From the NCBI RefSeq assembly GCF_042652085.1, contig NZ_JBHSJF010000006.1, positions 930,001 to 994,000 of the forward strand: DNA of 64,000 nt, read 5' to 3'. Shown here piece by piece: positions 34,995-43,892 of this stretch (its first letter is position 1; the number at the start of each line of letters is the position of its first letter). The DNA comes from Flaviflagellibacter deserti. Lineage in GTDB: Bacteria > Pseudomonadota > Alphaproteobacteria > Rhizobiales > Methylopilaceae. The translations under genes were made by a program, and so were the position numbers. The notes beneath the pieces were generated by a model that saw only the letters and a program-made list of their open reading frames with translations, did no database searches and was not told the origin of the DNA.

Positions 34995-35855
34995 GTGACA
35001 AACCTGGCGCAGGCGGTGTCCGGCATGGGGCAGATCGAGGACAAGACTGAAGAGCCGGTGCGCGCAAAGCCGTCGCTCTCCCGGTTCTTCGTCTTCCGCG
35101 GTCTGCTAGCCCGCCGTGCCGAGATCGCGCTGGGCATCGGCGGCAGCGTCGGCCTCCTGCTTCTCTGGGAGGCCGCTGCTCGCCTCGGCTGGACCAATCC
35201 GGTGTTCTTCCCTGCGCCGAGCACCGTCATCGCAGCGATGGGCCGGATGATCGTGAACCAGAGCCTGCTCTGGCATGCGGGCATCTCGACGATGCGCGTC
35301 TGGGTCGCCTTCCTCATCGCGGCGGCGATGGCGATCCCGATCGGCATCCTGATGTCGAGCTATCGGGTGATCGGCGCGCCGCTCGAACCGGTCATCGATT
35401 TCATTCGCTATCTGCCGGTGCCCGCGCTCGTACCGCTATCGATCATCTGGTTCGGCGTCGGCGAGAGCACGAAGATCTACCTGCTCTGGCTGGGCACGTT
35501 CTTCCAGCTCGTCCTGCTCGTCGCCGACGACATGCGCCGCGTCCCGCAGGAATATGTCGAGATTGCTTCTACGCTCGGCGCGAAGCCGCACCAGATCCTC
35601 AAGGACGTGGCGTTCCGCGCGATGCTGCCGGGCCTCGTCGACAATCTCCGCATCACGCTCGGCTGGTGCTGGACCTATCTGATCATCGCCGAGATCGTCG
35701 CGGCCGACAGCGGCATCGGCTTCGTCATCTGGACCGCCCGCCGATACATGAAGACGCCGGAGGTCATGGCCGGCGTCGTCGTGATCGGCATCATCGGCCT
35801 GGTCACCGACCAGATCCTGCGGGCGATCCATCGCCGCGCCTTCCAATATCTGTGA
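34995..35855 (+). CDS. ABC transporter permease (SsuC/TauC-like)
   Basis: The 286-residue membrane protein starts at GTG, 3 nt after the binding-protein stop. The first 45 residues are cytoplasmic, followed by membrane segments and the EAA loop 'EIASTLGAKPHQILKDVAFRAMLPGL'. The 'GWCWTYLIIAEIVAADSGIGFVIW' block is typical of NitT/TauT permeases. Confidence 0.91.
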   Translation: MTNLAQAVSGMGQIEDKTEEPVRAKPSLSRFFVFRGLLARRAEIALGIGGSVGLLLLWEAAARLGWTNPVFFPAPSTVIAAMGRMIVNQSLLWHAGISTMRVWVAFLIAAAMAIPIGILMSSYRVIGAPLEPVIDFIRYLPVPALVPLSIIWFGVGESTKIYLLWLGTFFQLVLLVADDMRRVPQEYVEIASTLGAKPHQILKDVAFRAMLPGLVDNLRITLGWCWTYLIIAEIVAADSGIGFVIWTARRYMKTPEVMAGVVVIGIIGLVTDQILRAIHRRAFQYL

Positions 35856-35862
35856 GGCGCCG

Positions 35863-36639
35863 GTGAACACGCCTTATCTCACCTTCGACCGCATCACGAA
35901 AACCTTCGGCGATATCGAGGTTGTCGCGCCTCATTTTGATCTGGGCATCGAGAAGAATGACTTCGTCGTGTTCCTCGGTCCGTCGGGCTGTGGAAAGACC
36001 ACGTTGATGCGGATGATCGGCGGGCTCGATACGCCGTCGGGCGGCGAGATCCGGCTTCAGGGAGTCCCCGTCGGTCCGCCGGACTGGCGGCGCGGGATGA
36101 TGTTCCAGTCCTATTCGTCGTTCCCCTGGCTCACGGTGGCGCAGAACGTCGAGTTCGGCATGCGCTACCGCCACGATCTGACGGAAGAGGAGAAGCTCGC
36201 CCGCCGGGACCACTATCTCGATCTCGTCGGTCTCTACGAGTTCTCCGGCGCCTATCCGAACCGTGTTTCAGGTGGCATGCGTCAGCGGGTGGCGATCGCC
36301 CGCACGCTCGCATCAGGCTCCGATGTCCTCCTGATGGACGAGCCATTCGGAGCGCTCGACGCTCAGCGTCGCGAGACGCTGCAAGTCGAACTTCGCAACA
36401 TCCAGAAGCGCGACGCGAAGACTGTCGTGTTCGTCACGCACGATGTCGAGGAGGCGGTGTTCCTTGCGGACCGCGTCATCGTTTTCTCCAAGCGCCCTGC
36501 CCGCGTCGTCGCCGATATCGACATCACCGCGCGGCTAGGCGCCGACCGGCATCTCGATCTTCGCGACAGCGTCGGGTTCTTCGAGCTCCGCAACGAGATC
36601 CTGCGCCTGCTCCGCAAATCGGGAGCCGGACACGAATGA
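35863..36639 (+). CDS. ABC transporter ATP-binding protein (SsuB/TauB-like)
   Basis: The 258-residue ATPase has Walker A 'GPSGCGKTTLM', Q-loop 'MFQSYSSFPWLTV', signature 'VSGGMRQRVAIARTL', Walker B 'VLLMDEPFGALDAQ' and switch 'VTHDVEEA'. Start is GTG at 35863 with GAGG upstream. Its stop overlaps the next (SDR) gene by 4 nt, tying the transporter to the enzymes. Confidence 0.93.
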   Translation: MNTPYLTFDRITKTFGDIEVVAPHFDLGIEKNDFVVFLGPSGCGKTTLMRMIGGLDTPSGGEIRLQGVPVGPPDWRRGMMFQSYSSFPWLTVAQNVEFGMRYRHDLTEEEKLARRDHYLDLVGLYEFSGAYPNRVSGGMRQRVAIARTLASGSDVLLMDEPFGALDAQRRETLQVELRNIQKRDAKTVVFVTHDVEEAVFLADRVIVFSKRPARVVADIDITARLGADRHLDLRDSVGFFELRNEILRLLRKSGAGHE

Positions 36640-37394
36640 GCATTCCTGGCCTTCAGGACCGCCGGGTCCTCATCACTGGCGCGAGCCGCGGCATCGGCTT
36701 CGGCATCGCCCAGGCCTTCGTCGATGCCGGCTGCGTGGTGCAGATCGCGTCTGAAGGCGCGGACATCGCGGAGGCCGCCGCGAAGCTCGGCGTGAAGGGA
36801 CATCAGGCCGACATTTCGCGCTGGGATGACGTCCAGGCGCTGTTCGCCGCAAGCGGCGAGATCGACGTCCTGATCAACAATGCCGGCCTCGAACTGATGA
36901 CGCCGCTCGACGATACCAGTACCGGCAATCAGTCGAACTTCCGGCGCATCGTCGACATCAACGTCACCGGCACGTTCCTGACCACGCAGGCCGCCCTTCC
37001 CAGACTCCGCGTCGGCGGTGCGATCATCAACACGGCCTCCGTCTGGGGTCGCGTCGCGGAGCCCTTGTTCTCGGCCTATGTCGCGTCCAAGCACGCTGTA
37101 ATCGGCCTCACCAAGACCTGGGCGAAAGAGCTTGGTCCGCGTGGCATCCGCGTCAACGCGGTCTGCCCCGGCTGGGTCAAAACCGTCGCCAGCGTGCGCT
37201 CGCTCGGACGCATGGCCGAGCGAACCGGAAAGCCCGAGGACGAGCTTCTCGCCGAGATCGTCGGCGTGCAGGCCCTGCCCGGCCTGATGGAGCCGTCAGA
37301 TATCGCTGGCCCGTACCTGTTTCTTGCGTCCGATCTCGCCATCAACGTCACCGGCCAGAGCTTAGGCGCCGATCGTGGAGAAGTGCCTTGGTAA
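36636..37394 (+). CDS. short-chain dehydrogenase/reductase
   Basis: The 252-residue classical SDR has 'VLITGASRGIGFGIA' (NAD(P) site), 'LINNAGLE', catalytic Ser in 'NTASVWG', and 'YVASK' (Tyr-x3-Lys). It oxidises or reduces an alcohol/ketone. It is coupled to the ATPase gene and followed by a second SDR gene with overlapping ends, suggesting two successive redox steps or a heteromer. Substrate unknown. Confidence 0.9.
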   Translation: MSIPGLQDRRVLITGASRGIGFGIAQAFVDAGCVVQIASEGADIAEAAAKLGVKGHQADISRWDDVQALFAASGEIDVLINNAGLELMTPLDDTSTGNQSNFRRIVDINVTGTFLTTQAALPRLRVGGAIINTASVWGRVAEPLFSAYVASKHAVIGLTKTWAKELGPRGIRVNAVCPGWVKTVASVRSLGRMAERTGKPEDELLAEIVGVQALPGLMEPSDIAGPYLFLASDLAINVTGQSLGADRGEVPW

Positions 37395-38089
37395 TGGGTC
37401 TGGACGGCAAGCGCGCCCTTGTGACGGGCGCCGCCAGCGGCATCGGCAAGGCCGCACTCGCGGCTCTGCGCAATGCCGGCGCGAAGGCGGTCGGCCTCGA
37501 TCGCGTCGGTGGAGATTCCAATTGGGTGGTCGTCGACCTGACCGACGAAAGCCAGATTGTGGCTGGCGTGGCGGATGCGGTTCGACTGCTCGGCGGTCTC
37601 GACGTGGTCGTCAACTGCGCCGGCATCGAGATAGAGGCGCCACTGAAGAGCATCGACATCGCTGATGTCGACCGGATGTACGCGGTGAACGTGCGCGGCC
37701 CGTTTCTCGTCGCTCGCGAGGCGCTGAAAGCTATGAAGCCCGGCGGCCGGATCATCAACATCGCCTCGGAGCTCGCCTATCTCGGGCGGCAAGGCGCGTC
37801 CGGTTATTGCGCGACGAAGGGCGCGGCGATCTCGCTGACCCGGTCGTGGGCGCGCGAACTCGCGCCAGACATTCTCGTCAACGCGGTCGCGCCCGGCCCG
37901 ATCGATACGCCGCTTCTCGGCTTCGAGCGCATGACCGAGGCGCAGAAGGCGCTCGAAATCGATAACCCGATGGGCCGGATCGGCCGCCCGGAAGAGGTCG
38001 CTGCCGCGATCGTCTTCCTGGCCTCCCCGGCGGCTTCTTTCATCACCGGACAATGCATCAGCGTCGATGGCGGCGCGGCAATGCACTGA
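37388..38089 (+). CDS. short-chain dehydrogenase/reductase
   Basis: The 233-residue SDR has 'ALVTGAASGIGKAAL', 'VVNCAGIEIE', 'NIASELAYLG' and 'YCATK'. The C-terminal 'FITGQCISVDGGAAM' is typical of classical SDRs. Two starts are possible: TTG at 37388, well spaced from GGAG, or ATG at 37394, which overlaps the previous stop as TAATG; they differ by two residues. Shorter than usual because the segment after the cofactor site is compact. Confidence 0.9.
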   Translation: MVMGLDGKRALVTGAASGIGKAALAALRNAGAKAVGLDRVGGDSNWVVVDLTDESQIVAGVADAVRLLGGLDVVVNCAGIEIEAPLKSIDIADVDRMYAVNVRGPFLVAREALKAMKPGGRIINIASELAYLGRQGASGYCATKGAAISLTRSWARELAPDILVNAVAPGPIDTPLLGFERMTEAQKALEIDNPMGRIGRPEEVAAAIVFLASPAASFITGQCISVDGGAAMH

Positions 38090-38098
38090 GGACAGATC

Positions 38099-38872
38099 AT
38101 GGTCGATAGCGTGCTGATGGCGGAACTCACCTGGCCCGAATTCGCGGCGAAGGTGAAAGAGAACGTGCCGGTCTTATTGCCGCTCGGAACCACCGAGCAG
38201 CATGGCCCGCATATGTCGCTGAACGTGGATGTCGTCCTGCCGACCGGCGTCTGCGAGCGTGTGGCCAGGAATGTCGGCGGCATCGTCGCCCCGACCATCC
38301 CGTATGGCTACAAGTCGATGCCGCGCTCGGGCGGCGGCGAGGCCTTTCCCGGCACGACCAGCCTGGACGCGAACACATTCTCGCTCGTCGTTCGCGACGT
38401 CATCCGCTCGCTCGGCCACCACGGCGTGCGCCGTCTCGTCGTCGTCAACGGACACTTCGAGAACTCCTGGCCAGCAGTCGAGGGCGTCGATCTCGGCCTG
38501 CGTGAACTGCGCCGCGACGGCATCGCCGACATGCAGCTCATGCGACTCGAATACTGGGACTTCGTCCGCCGCGAGACGCTCGACAGGCTGTTCCCGGACG
38601 GCTTCCCCGGCACCGAACTGGAGCATGCGAGCCTGCTCGAAACCTCGCTGATGCTGCTGCTGCGTCCCGACCTCGTCGACATGTCGAAGATACCGAGCGA
38701 CGGTCCGGCCAAGTTCCCGACCTACGACAAGTTCCCGATCCCGGACGGCTTCGTGCCGGCCTCGGGCGTGCTCGCCCGCGCGCAGGGCTCGACCGCCGAA
38801 AAGGGCCAGTGGCTGATGGACGACCATGTCGAGCTGATCACCAAGGCCGTCCGCATCGAGTTTGGGCTTTGA
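38099..38872 (+). CDS. creatininase family protein
   Basis: The 257-residue creatininase-fold protein keeps the metal ligands of Pseudomonas creatininase with an offset of one: Glu33 and His35 ('GTTEQHG'), Asp44, His119 and Glu121 ('NGHFEN'). Creatininase opens creatinine to creatine; relatives hydrolyse other cyclic amides and amides. Beside two ureohydrolase genes the family makes sense for guanidino-compound breakdown, but a creatinase is not present nearby. RBS GAGGACAG. The next gene starts 4 nt after its stop. Confidence 0.87.
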   Translation: MVDSVLMAELTWPEFAAKVKENVPVLLPLGTTEQHGPHMSLNVDVVLPTGVCERVARNVGGIVAPTIPYGYKSMPRSGGGEAFPGTTSLDANTFSLVVRDVIRSLGHHGVRRLVVVNGHFENSWPAVEGVDLGLRELRRDGIADMQLMRLEYWDFVRRETLDRLFPDGFPGTELEHASLLETSLMLLLRPDLVDMSKIPSDGPAKFPTYDKFPIPDGFVPASGVLARAQGSTAEKGQWLMDDHVELITKAVRIEFGL

Positions 38873-38876
38873 CGCG

Positions 38877-39857
38877 ATGAGCGAGGATTTCCAGCCTCTC
38901 GATTCAGGTCTCATTCCGCGTTTTGCCGGCGTCCCGACTTTCATGCGCTTGCCCCAGGCGGAGCCGGAACAGGTCGAGGTCGCGTTGATCGGCGTGCCTT
39001 TCGATGGCGGCACGACCAACCGCGCCGGTCCACGCCACGGTCCGCGCGAGATCCGCAATCAGTCAAGCATGGTCCGTCGCGTCCATCATGCGACCGGAAT
39101 CTCGCCCTTCGATCTCGTCCGTGCGGGCGATTGCGGCGACGTTCCGACGAACCCGCTCGATCTCGGCGACAGCCTCGACAAGATCGCGGCCTTCTATCGC
39201 CGTGTTCGTGAAGCCAGCGCCGTCCCGCTGACAGCAGGCGGCGACCATCTGATCTCGCTACCGATCCTTCGCGGCATCGCGACGGACGGGCCGCTCGGAA
39301 TGATCCATTTCGACGCCCATTCCGACACCTATGACAGCTTCTTCGGGACGAGCCGCTACAACCACGGCACACCGTTCCGCCGGGCGATCGAGGAAGGGCT
39401 TCTCGACCCGAAGCGCGTGGTCCAGATCGGCCTCCGCGGCGGCATTTCCGACGCGTCGAATTTCGATTTCGCGAAACAGGCCGGCATCCGGCTGATCTTC
39501 ATCGAGGAATTCGAGGCACGCGGCGTCGACGAGGTGATGGCAGAGGCGCGAGCGATCGTCGGCGAACAGCCGATCTATGTCTCGTTCGACATCGACGTCA
39601 TCGACCCCTCCTTCGCACCAGGCACCGGCACTCCCGAGATCGGCGGGATCACGACCCGCGAGGCGCAACGGCTTGTCCGTCTCCTGCGTGGCCTCGATAT
39701 CCGCGGTGCGGACCTCGTCGAGGTTTCGCCACCGTTCGACCAGGGCGGCATCACCGCGCTGACCGGCGCGACCATGATGTTCGAATTGCTTTGCGTGCTC
39801 GCCGATTCAATCGCCACGCGCCGCCCGGCCTCCGCGCCACAAACCATGCTGGCTTGA
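38877..39857 (+). CDS. ureohydrolase (agmatinase/guanidinobutyrase/guanidinopropionase-type)
   Basis: The 326-residue protein has the full binuclear metal site: His124 ('GGDH'), Asp146, His148 and Asp150 ('DAHSD'), Asp238 and Asp240 ('FDIDVIDP'), plus the guanidinium-binding Glu262. 'DGGTTNRAGPRHGPREIR' near 43-60 resembles guanidino-acid hydrolases more than agmatinase. It releases urea from a guanidino compound. Start at ATG 38877 is preferred over TTG 38862, which overlaps the creatininase gene. A second ureohydrolase gene follows after 12 nt, raising the possibility of a heteromeric enzyme. Confidence 0.88.
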   Translation: MSEDFQPLDSGLIPRFAGVPTFMRLPQAEPEQVEVALIGVPFDGGTTNRAGPRHGPREIRNQSSMVRRVHHATGISPFDLVRAGDCGDVPTNPLDLGDSLDKIAAFYRRVREASAVPLTAGGDHLISLPILRGIATDGPLGMIHFDAHSDTYDSFFGTSRYNHGTPFRRAIEEGLLDPKRVVQIGLRGGISDASNFDFAKQAGIRLIFIEEFEARGVDEVMAEARAIVGEQPIYVSFDIDVIDPSFAPGTGTPEIGGITTREAQRLVRLLRGLDIRGADLVEVSPPFDQGGITALTGATMMFELLCVLADSIATRRPASAPQTMLA

Positions 39858-39869
39858 GGGGCGATCGAC

Positions 39870-40820
39870 ATGTCTCACGGATATGAAAGCGGCCGCCTCG
39901 ACCTTCCCTTCGTCGGCATTTGCACGTTCGGCAAATACCCGCTGTGTTTGGACTGGGACAACATCCAGGCCGATGTCGCGGTGCTCGGCGCACCGTTCGA
40001 TCTTGGCACCCAATGGCGCTCCGGCTCCCGCTCCGGTCCACGGGCCATCCGCGAGGCGTCGACCCTGTTCTCGTTCGGCCACGCCGGCGCCTACGACCAT
40101 GAGGACGACGCCGTCTACCTGCCGGCGGAGACAACCCGCATCGTCGATATCGGCGACGCGGACATGATCCACACCGACACGACCCGCAGCCACGCGAATA
40201 TCGAACTCGGCGTCCGCAAGATCCTCGCAGCCGGAGCGATCCCGGTCGTCCTCGGCGGCGACCATTCGATCAACATCCCCTGCATCAACGCCTTCTACGA
40301 CCAGGGGCCGATCCACATCGTCCAGATCGATGCGCATCTCGACTTCGTCGACGAGCGCCACGGCGTGAAGAACGGTCATGGCAGCCCGATGCGCCGCGCG
40401 GCCGAGAAGCCCTATGTCATGGGCCTCTCACAGTTCGGCATCCGTAATGTCTCCTCGACCGCTCGCGAGGGCTACGAGGATGCGCGCCGCATGGGTTCGG
40501 ACATCCTCAGCGTCCGCCAGATCCGGAAGCTCGGTGTCGATGCCGTGCTGGAGCGCGTGCCCGCCGGCTCACGCTACTACGTGACGATCGACATCGACGG
40601 CTTCGATCCGTCGATCGCGCCTGGCACCGGCACGCCGAGCCATGGCGGCTTCATGTACTACGAGGTGCTGGAGCTTCTCGCGGGCCTGGCCAAGCGCGGA
40701 AAGATCGTTGGCGTCGATCTCGTCGAGGTCGCCCGCGAATACGATCCGGCCGGCGTCACGTCGATCCTCGCGGCGCAGATCCTTCTCAATTTGATTGGGC
40801 GGATTCTCGATGCCCGATAG
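39870..40820 (+). CDS. ureohydrolase (agmatinase family), second tandem copy
   Basis: The 316-residue protein is clearly divergent from its neighbour yet retains His132 ('GGDH'), Asp154/His156/Asp158 ('DAHLD'), Asp241/Asp243 ('IDIDGFDP') and Glu265. 'DLGTQWRSGSRSGPRAIREAS' matches a different ureohydrolase subfamily. The 'TPSHGGFMYYEV' stretch replaces the usual 'TPExGG'. Both copies look catalytically competent. Known precedents for adjacent unequal ureohydrolases include metformin hydrolase of Aminobacter, but identity cannot be assumed. Confidence 0.86.
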   Translation: MSHGYESGRLDLPFVGICTFGKYPLCLDWDNIQADVAVLGAPFDLGTQWRSGSRSGPRAIREASTLFSFGHAGAYDHEDDAVYLPAETTRIVDIGDADMIHTDTTRSHANIELGVRKILAAGAIPVVLGGDHSINIPCINAFYDQGPIHIVQIDAHLDFVDERHGVKNGHGSPMRRAAEKPYVMGLSQFGIRNVSSTAREGYEDARRMGSDILSVRQIRKLGVDAVLERVPAGSRYYVTIDIDGFDPSIAPGTGTPSHGGFMYYEVLELLAGLAKRGKIVGVDLVEVAREYDPAGVTSILAAQILLNLIGRILDAR

Positions 40821-40899
40821 CACCCTTCCTCGCAGCGGACGGTCGGCATTCGCGCCGCTTTGCTGCGTGGATCTCCAAACCCCAAGACGGAGAGTTTCC

Positions 40900-41745
40900 A
40901 TGTCCAAGCTGCTGAAGAATTCTATGGCCCTCGCCGTAGCCGGACTGGTGTTCGGCGTGACGGCGGCGAAGGCCGACCTGCTCGACGACATCAAGAAGAA
41001 GGGCGAGATCGTCGTTGCGACCGAAGCCCGCTTCCAGCCGTTCGAATATGTCGAGGATGGCAAGATCGTCGGCTACGGCCCCGAAATGATGAAGCTGGTG
41101 TTCGACAAGTACCTGCCCGGCGTGAAGGTTAAGCAGCTCGACCTGCCGTTCCAGGGCATCCTGCCGGGCCTGAGCGCCAAGAAGTACGACGTCGTCATCA
41201 CGGCCGTGACCATCACCAAGGCCCGCGCCGAGAAATACACGTTCACGACGCCGATCGCGGAGGCGACCACCGGCCTTCTCAAGAAGACCGGCGACGACTC
41301 GATCAAGACCCCGGCCGACATCGCCGGCAAGCCCGTTGGCAGCCAGACCGGCGCCGCGCAGCTCCAGGTCCTGAAGGAATTCAACGCCAAGCTCGAGAAG
41401 GAAGGCGGCAAGGGCGTCTCCGAGATCAAGGAATATGTCGGCTTCGACGAGGCCTATGCCGATCTCGCCGCCGGCCGCATCAAGGCCGTCGCGCAGTCCG
41501 GCGCCAACGTCGCTCCTCTCGTGAAGAGCAAGCCGGAGACGTTCGAGTACATGAAGGAGACGATCGGCCCGAAGACCTATTTCGGCTGGGCGGCCCGCAA
41601 GGAAGACGACAGCGCGAGCCTGATCGCGCTCCTGAACAAGGGTATCCTCGAGCTCAAGAAAGCCGGCACCATGTCCGAGCTTCAGACCAAGTGGATCGGC
41701 TTCACTTACGACATGCCCGACGACATCGGCGAACCGACGATGTGA
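40900..41745 (+). CDS. amino acid ABC transporter substrate-binding protein (family 3)
   Basis: The 281-residue protein has a signal peptide at about 1-25 ('GVTAAKAD') and the family 3 start 'DIKKKGEIVVATEARFQPFEYVEDGKIVGYG', then 'LPGLSAKKYDVVITAVTITKARAEKYTFT'. It binds polar amino acids, opines or related N-compounds. ACGGAG precedes the ATG. The open frame begins earlier at 40795, inside the ureohydrolase gene, and that extension is rejected. Same-strand position after the ureohydrolases suggests a guanidino-type ligand. Confidence 0.89.
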   Translation: MSKLLKNSMALAVAGLVFGVTAAKADLLDDIKKKGEIVVATEARFQPFEYVEDGKIVGYGPEMMKLVFDKYLPGVKVKQLDLPFQGILPGLSAKKYDVVITAVTITKARAEKYTFTTPIAEATTGLLKKTGDDSIKTPADIAGKPVGSQTGAAQLQVLKEFNAKLEKEGGKGVSEIKEYVGFDEAYADLAAGRIKAVAQSGANVAPLVKSKPETFEYMKETIGPKTYFGWAARKEDDSASLIALLNKGILELKKAGTMSELQTKWIGFTYDMPDDIGEPTM

Positions 41746-41762
41746 TTGGGGAATAGAGGTCG

Positions 41763-42419
41763 ATGCTGGATTTCACCGCCGTCATAGCCCAGCTGCCGCG
41801 AATGGCGGCTGGCGCCCAGACGACGATCTGGATTTCGGCTGCGGCGCTGCTTTGCGGCGCCGCGCTCGGCCTCGTCATGTGTGCGGCGCGGCTGTCGCGG
41901 AACATCTTCCTTCGGGCGCTGGCGGCGGTGTTTGTCAGCATGTTTCGCGGCCTGCCACTCCTCGTCGTCCTGTTGATCCTGTTCTACGTCCCGCCGAACT
42001 TCGGCGTGGAAACGACGCCCCTCACGGCCGCTCTCCTCGGCCTCACGCTCAATACAGCCGGCTACCAGACCGAAATCTATCGCGCCGGCTTTCTCACCGT
42101 TCCTCCCGGACACGCCGAGGCGGCGCGGATGCTCGGCTTCAGCCGTCTCCAGATTGCGCGCCACATCTTCCTGCCGCAGATTTTCCGCGTGACGATCCCG
42201 GCGCTGACCAACGAGGCCGTTGACGTCGTGAAGAGTTCCGGTCTCCTGTCTATCATCGCGGTGACGGAACTCCTGCGCATCAGCCAGCAGATCGTCTCCT
42301 CGACCTATCGTCCGCTCGAAACCTATCTCGTCTGCGGCCTCTTCTATTTCCTGATGTCGACGGCGGTGTCCTCGTTCGGACGCTTTCTCGAACGGCGGCT
42401 GACGCCGAAGCCCGCATGA
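41763..42419 (+). CDS. amino acid ABC transporter permease (HisM/GlnP type)
   Basis: The 218-residue membrane protein has an early 'GAQTTIWISAAALLCGAALGLV', 'FRGLPLLVVLLILFY', and the EAA loop 'EAARMLGFSRLQIARHIFLPQIFR'. It forms the channel with the following permease. Its stop overlaps the next ATG by 4 nt. Confidence 0.93.
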   Translation: MLDFTAVIAQLPRMAAGAQTTIWISAAALLCGAALGLVMCAARLSRNIFLRALAAVFVSMFRGLPLLVVLLILFYVPPNFGVETTPLTAALLGLTLNTAGYQTEIYRAGFLTVPPGHAEAARMLGFSRLQIARHIFLPQIFRVTIPALTNEAVDVVKSSGLLSIIAVTELLRISQQIVSSTYRPLETYLVCGLFYFLMSTAVSSFGRFLERRLTPKPA

Positions 42420-43066
42420 TCGATTTCACCGCTATCGCCGAATACGCGCCGGCCATCGGACGGGGTCTCCTCGTCACGATCGAGATCTGCGCGGTGTCGC
42501 TGGTCCTGGGTCTTCTGCTCGGCCTCGGCGTCGCGCTGCTCGCGCGCCTGCCCTGGCTGCCGCTGCGTTGGCTGATCCGCTCCTACATCGAGCTTTGGCG
42601 CGGCACGCCGCTGCTGCTGCAGCTCTTCATCCTCTATTATGGCGGCCCGACCTTCGGCTTCCTGCCGACTTCGTATCAAGCCGGCGTGCTCGGCATGTCG
42701 CTCTATACCGCAGCTTATCTCGCCGAGATATTCCGTGCGGGGTTCGAGGCCGTGCCGCCGGGCCAGGTCGAAGCCGCTCGCATGCTCGGCTTCACCAAGC
42801 TCAAGATCGTCCGTCATATCGAATTGCCGCAGATGCTGAGGCTCGTCGTTCCGCCGACGACAAACCAGATGATCAGCATCATCAAGGAGTCCGCCGTGCT
42901 GTCCGTGATCACCGTGCCGGAACTGACGCTCACGACAACGCGCATCGTCAGCGAGACCTTCGTCGTCGTCGAACCCTATCTGCTGCTTGGCCTCGCCTAT
43001 TGGTCCGTAACTGCAATGGTCGCGTTCGGTAGCCGGCAAATCGAGAGAAGGCTGGTCCGCGCATGA
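42416..43066 (+). CDS. amino acid ABC transporter permease (HisM/GlnP type)
   Basis: The 216-residue membrane protein is paralogous to the preceding one: 'GRGLLVTIEICAVSLVLGLLLG', 'LWRGTPLLLQLFILYYGGP', EAA loop 'EAARMLGFTKLKIVRHIELPQMLR'. Overlaps both neighbours by 4 nt, a fully coupled transporter block. Confidence 0.93.
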   Translation: MIDFTAIAEYAPAIGRGLLVTIEICAVSLVLGLLLGLGVALLARLPWLPLRWLIRSYIELWRGTPLLLQLFILYYGGPTFGFLPTSYQAGVLGMSLYTAAYLAEIFRAGFEAVPPGQVEAARMLGFTKLKIVRHIELPQMLRLVVPPTTNQMISIIKESAVLSVITVPELTLTTTRIVSETFVVVEPYLLLGLAYWSVTAMVAFGSRQIERRLVRA

Positions 43067-43890
43067 GCGTGTTGAGGGACATTGGAGCGCGTGACGCCGC
43101 CATCCAGCTGCGCGGCGTCGGCAAGACGTTCGGTTCGAATACGGTCCTGAAGGGCGTGGATCTCGATATCGAAAGGTCCGAGCGCGTCTGCGTCATCGGA
43201 CCGTCCGGCTCGGGCAAAAGCACCCTGCTGCGCTGCATGGTCTTCCTGGAGACCTATGATGAGGGCGAGATCTACGTCGAGGGCCGCCTGCTCGGATACT
43301 CGATCTCGGATGGCACGCGGAAGAAGGATTCCGAGGTCCAGACCGCCAATGTCCGGCGCAACGTCGGAATGGTTTTCCAGCAGTTCAATCTGTGGCCTCA
43401 CATGACGGCGCTCGGCAATGTCATTGCCGCCCTGCGCATCGTCAAAGGCATGACCCGCGCGGAAGCCGAGAAGATCGGACGAGAGGCGCTGGAAACGGTC
43501 GGCCTCGCCCACAAGGCGGACGCCTATCCGGACCGCCTCTCGGGCGGCCAGCAACAGCGCGTCGCCATCGCCCGCGCGCTTGCAATGAACCCCTCGATCC
43601 TCCTCTTCGACGAGCCGACCTCGGCGCTCGATCCGGAACTCGTCGGCGAAGTCCTCGAGGTCATGCGTCAGCTCGCCTCGCAGGGAATGACCATGGTCGT
43701 CGTCACCCATGAAATGGGTTTCGCAGCCGAAGTCGCCGATCGCGTGATCTTCATGGACGGCGGCTCGATCGTGGAAGCAGGACCGCCTCAGCGCCTGTTC
43801 TCGAAACCCGAGAGCCCCCGCCTCGCGCAGTTCCTCGACACATGGAAGTCGCGCAATGCGAGCGGCTCCGTATCCGAAATCACAGGGTGA
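43063..43890 (+). CDS. amino acid ABC transporter ATP-binding protein (GlnQ/HisP type)
   Basis: The 275-residue ATPase has Walker A 'GPSGSGKSTLL', 'VGMVFQQFNLWPHMT', signature 'LSGGQQQRVAIARAL', Walker B 'ILLFDEPTSALDPE' and switch 'VTHEMGFA'. A longer insertion before the Q-loop (about residues 80-105) resembles HisP/OccP-type ATPases. It energises the two HisM/GlnP-type permeases. Confidence 0.94.
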   Translation: MSVLRDIGARDAAIQLRGVGKTFGSNTVLKGVDLDIERSERVCVIGPSGSGKSTLLRCMVFLETYDEGEIYVEGRLLGYSISDGTRKKDSEVQTANVRRNVGMVFQQFNLWPHMTALGNVIAALRIVKGMTRAEAEKIGREALETVGLAHKADAYPDRLSGGQQQRVAIARALAMNPSILLFDEPTSALDPELVGEVLEVMRQLASQGMTMVVVTHEMGFAAEVADRVIFMDGGSIVEAGPPQRLFSKPESPRLAQFLDTWKSRNASGSVSEITG

Positions 43891-43892
43891 TC

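Noticed and set aside
40821..40899. Guanidine riboswitch before the amino acid ABC operon
   Set aside because: Short gap with none of the guanidine aptamer motifs I could recognise; the protein-coding region begins directly after a normal ribosome-binding site.
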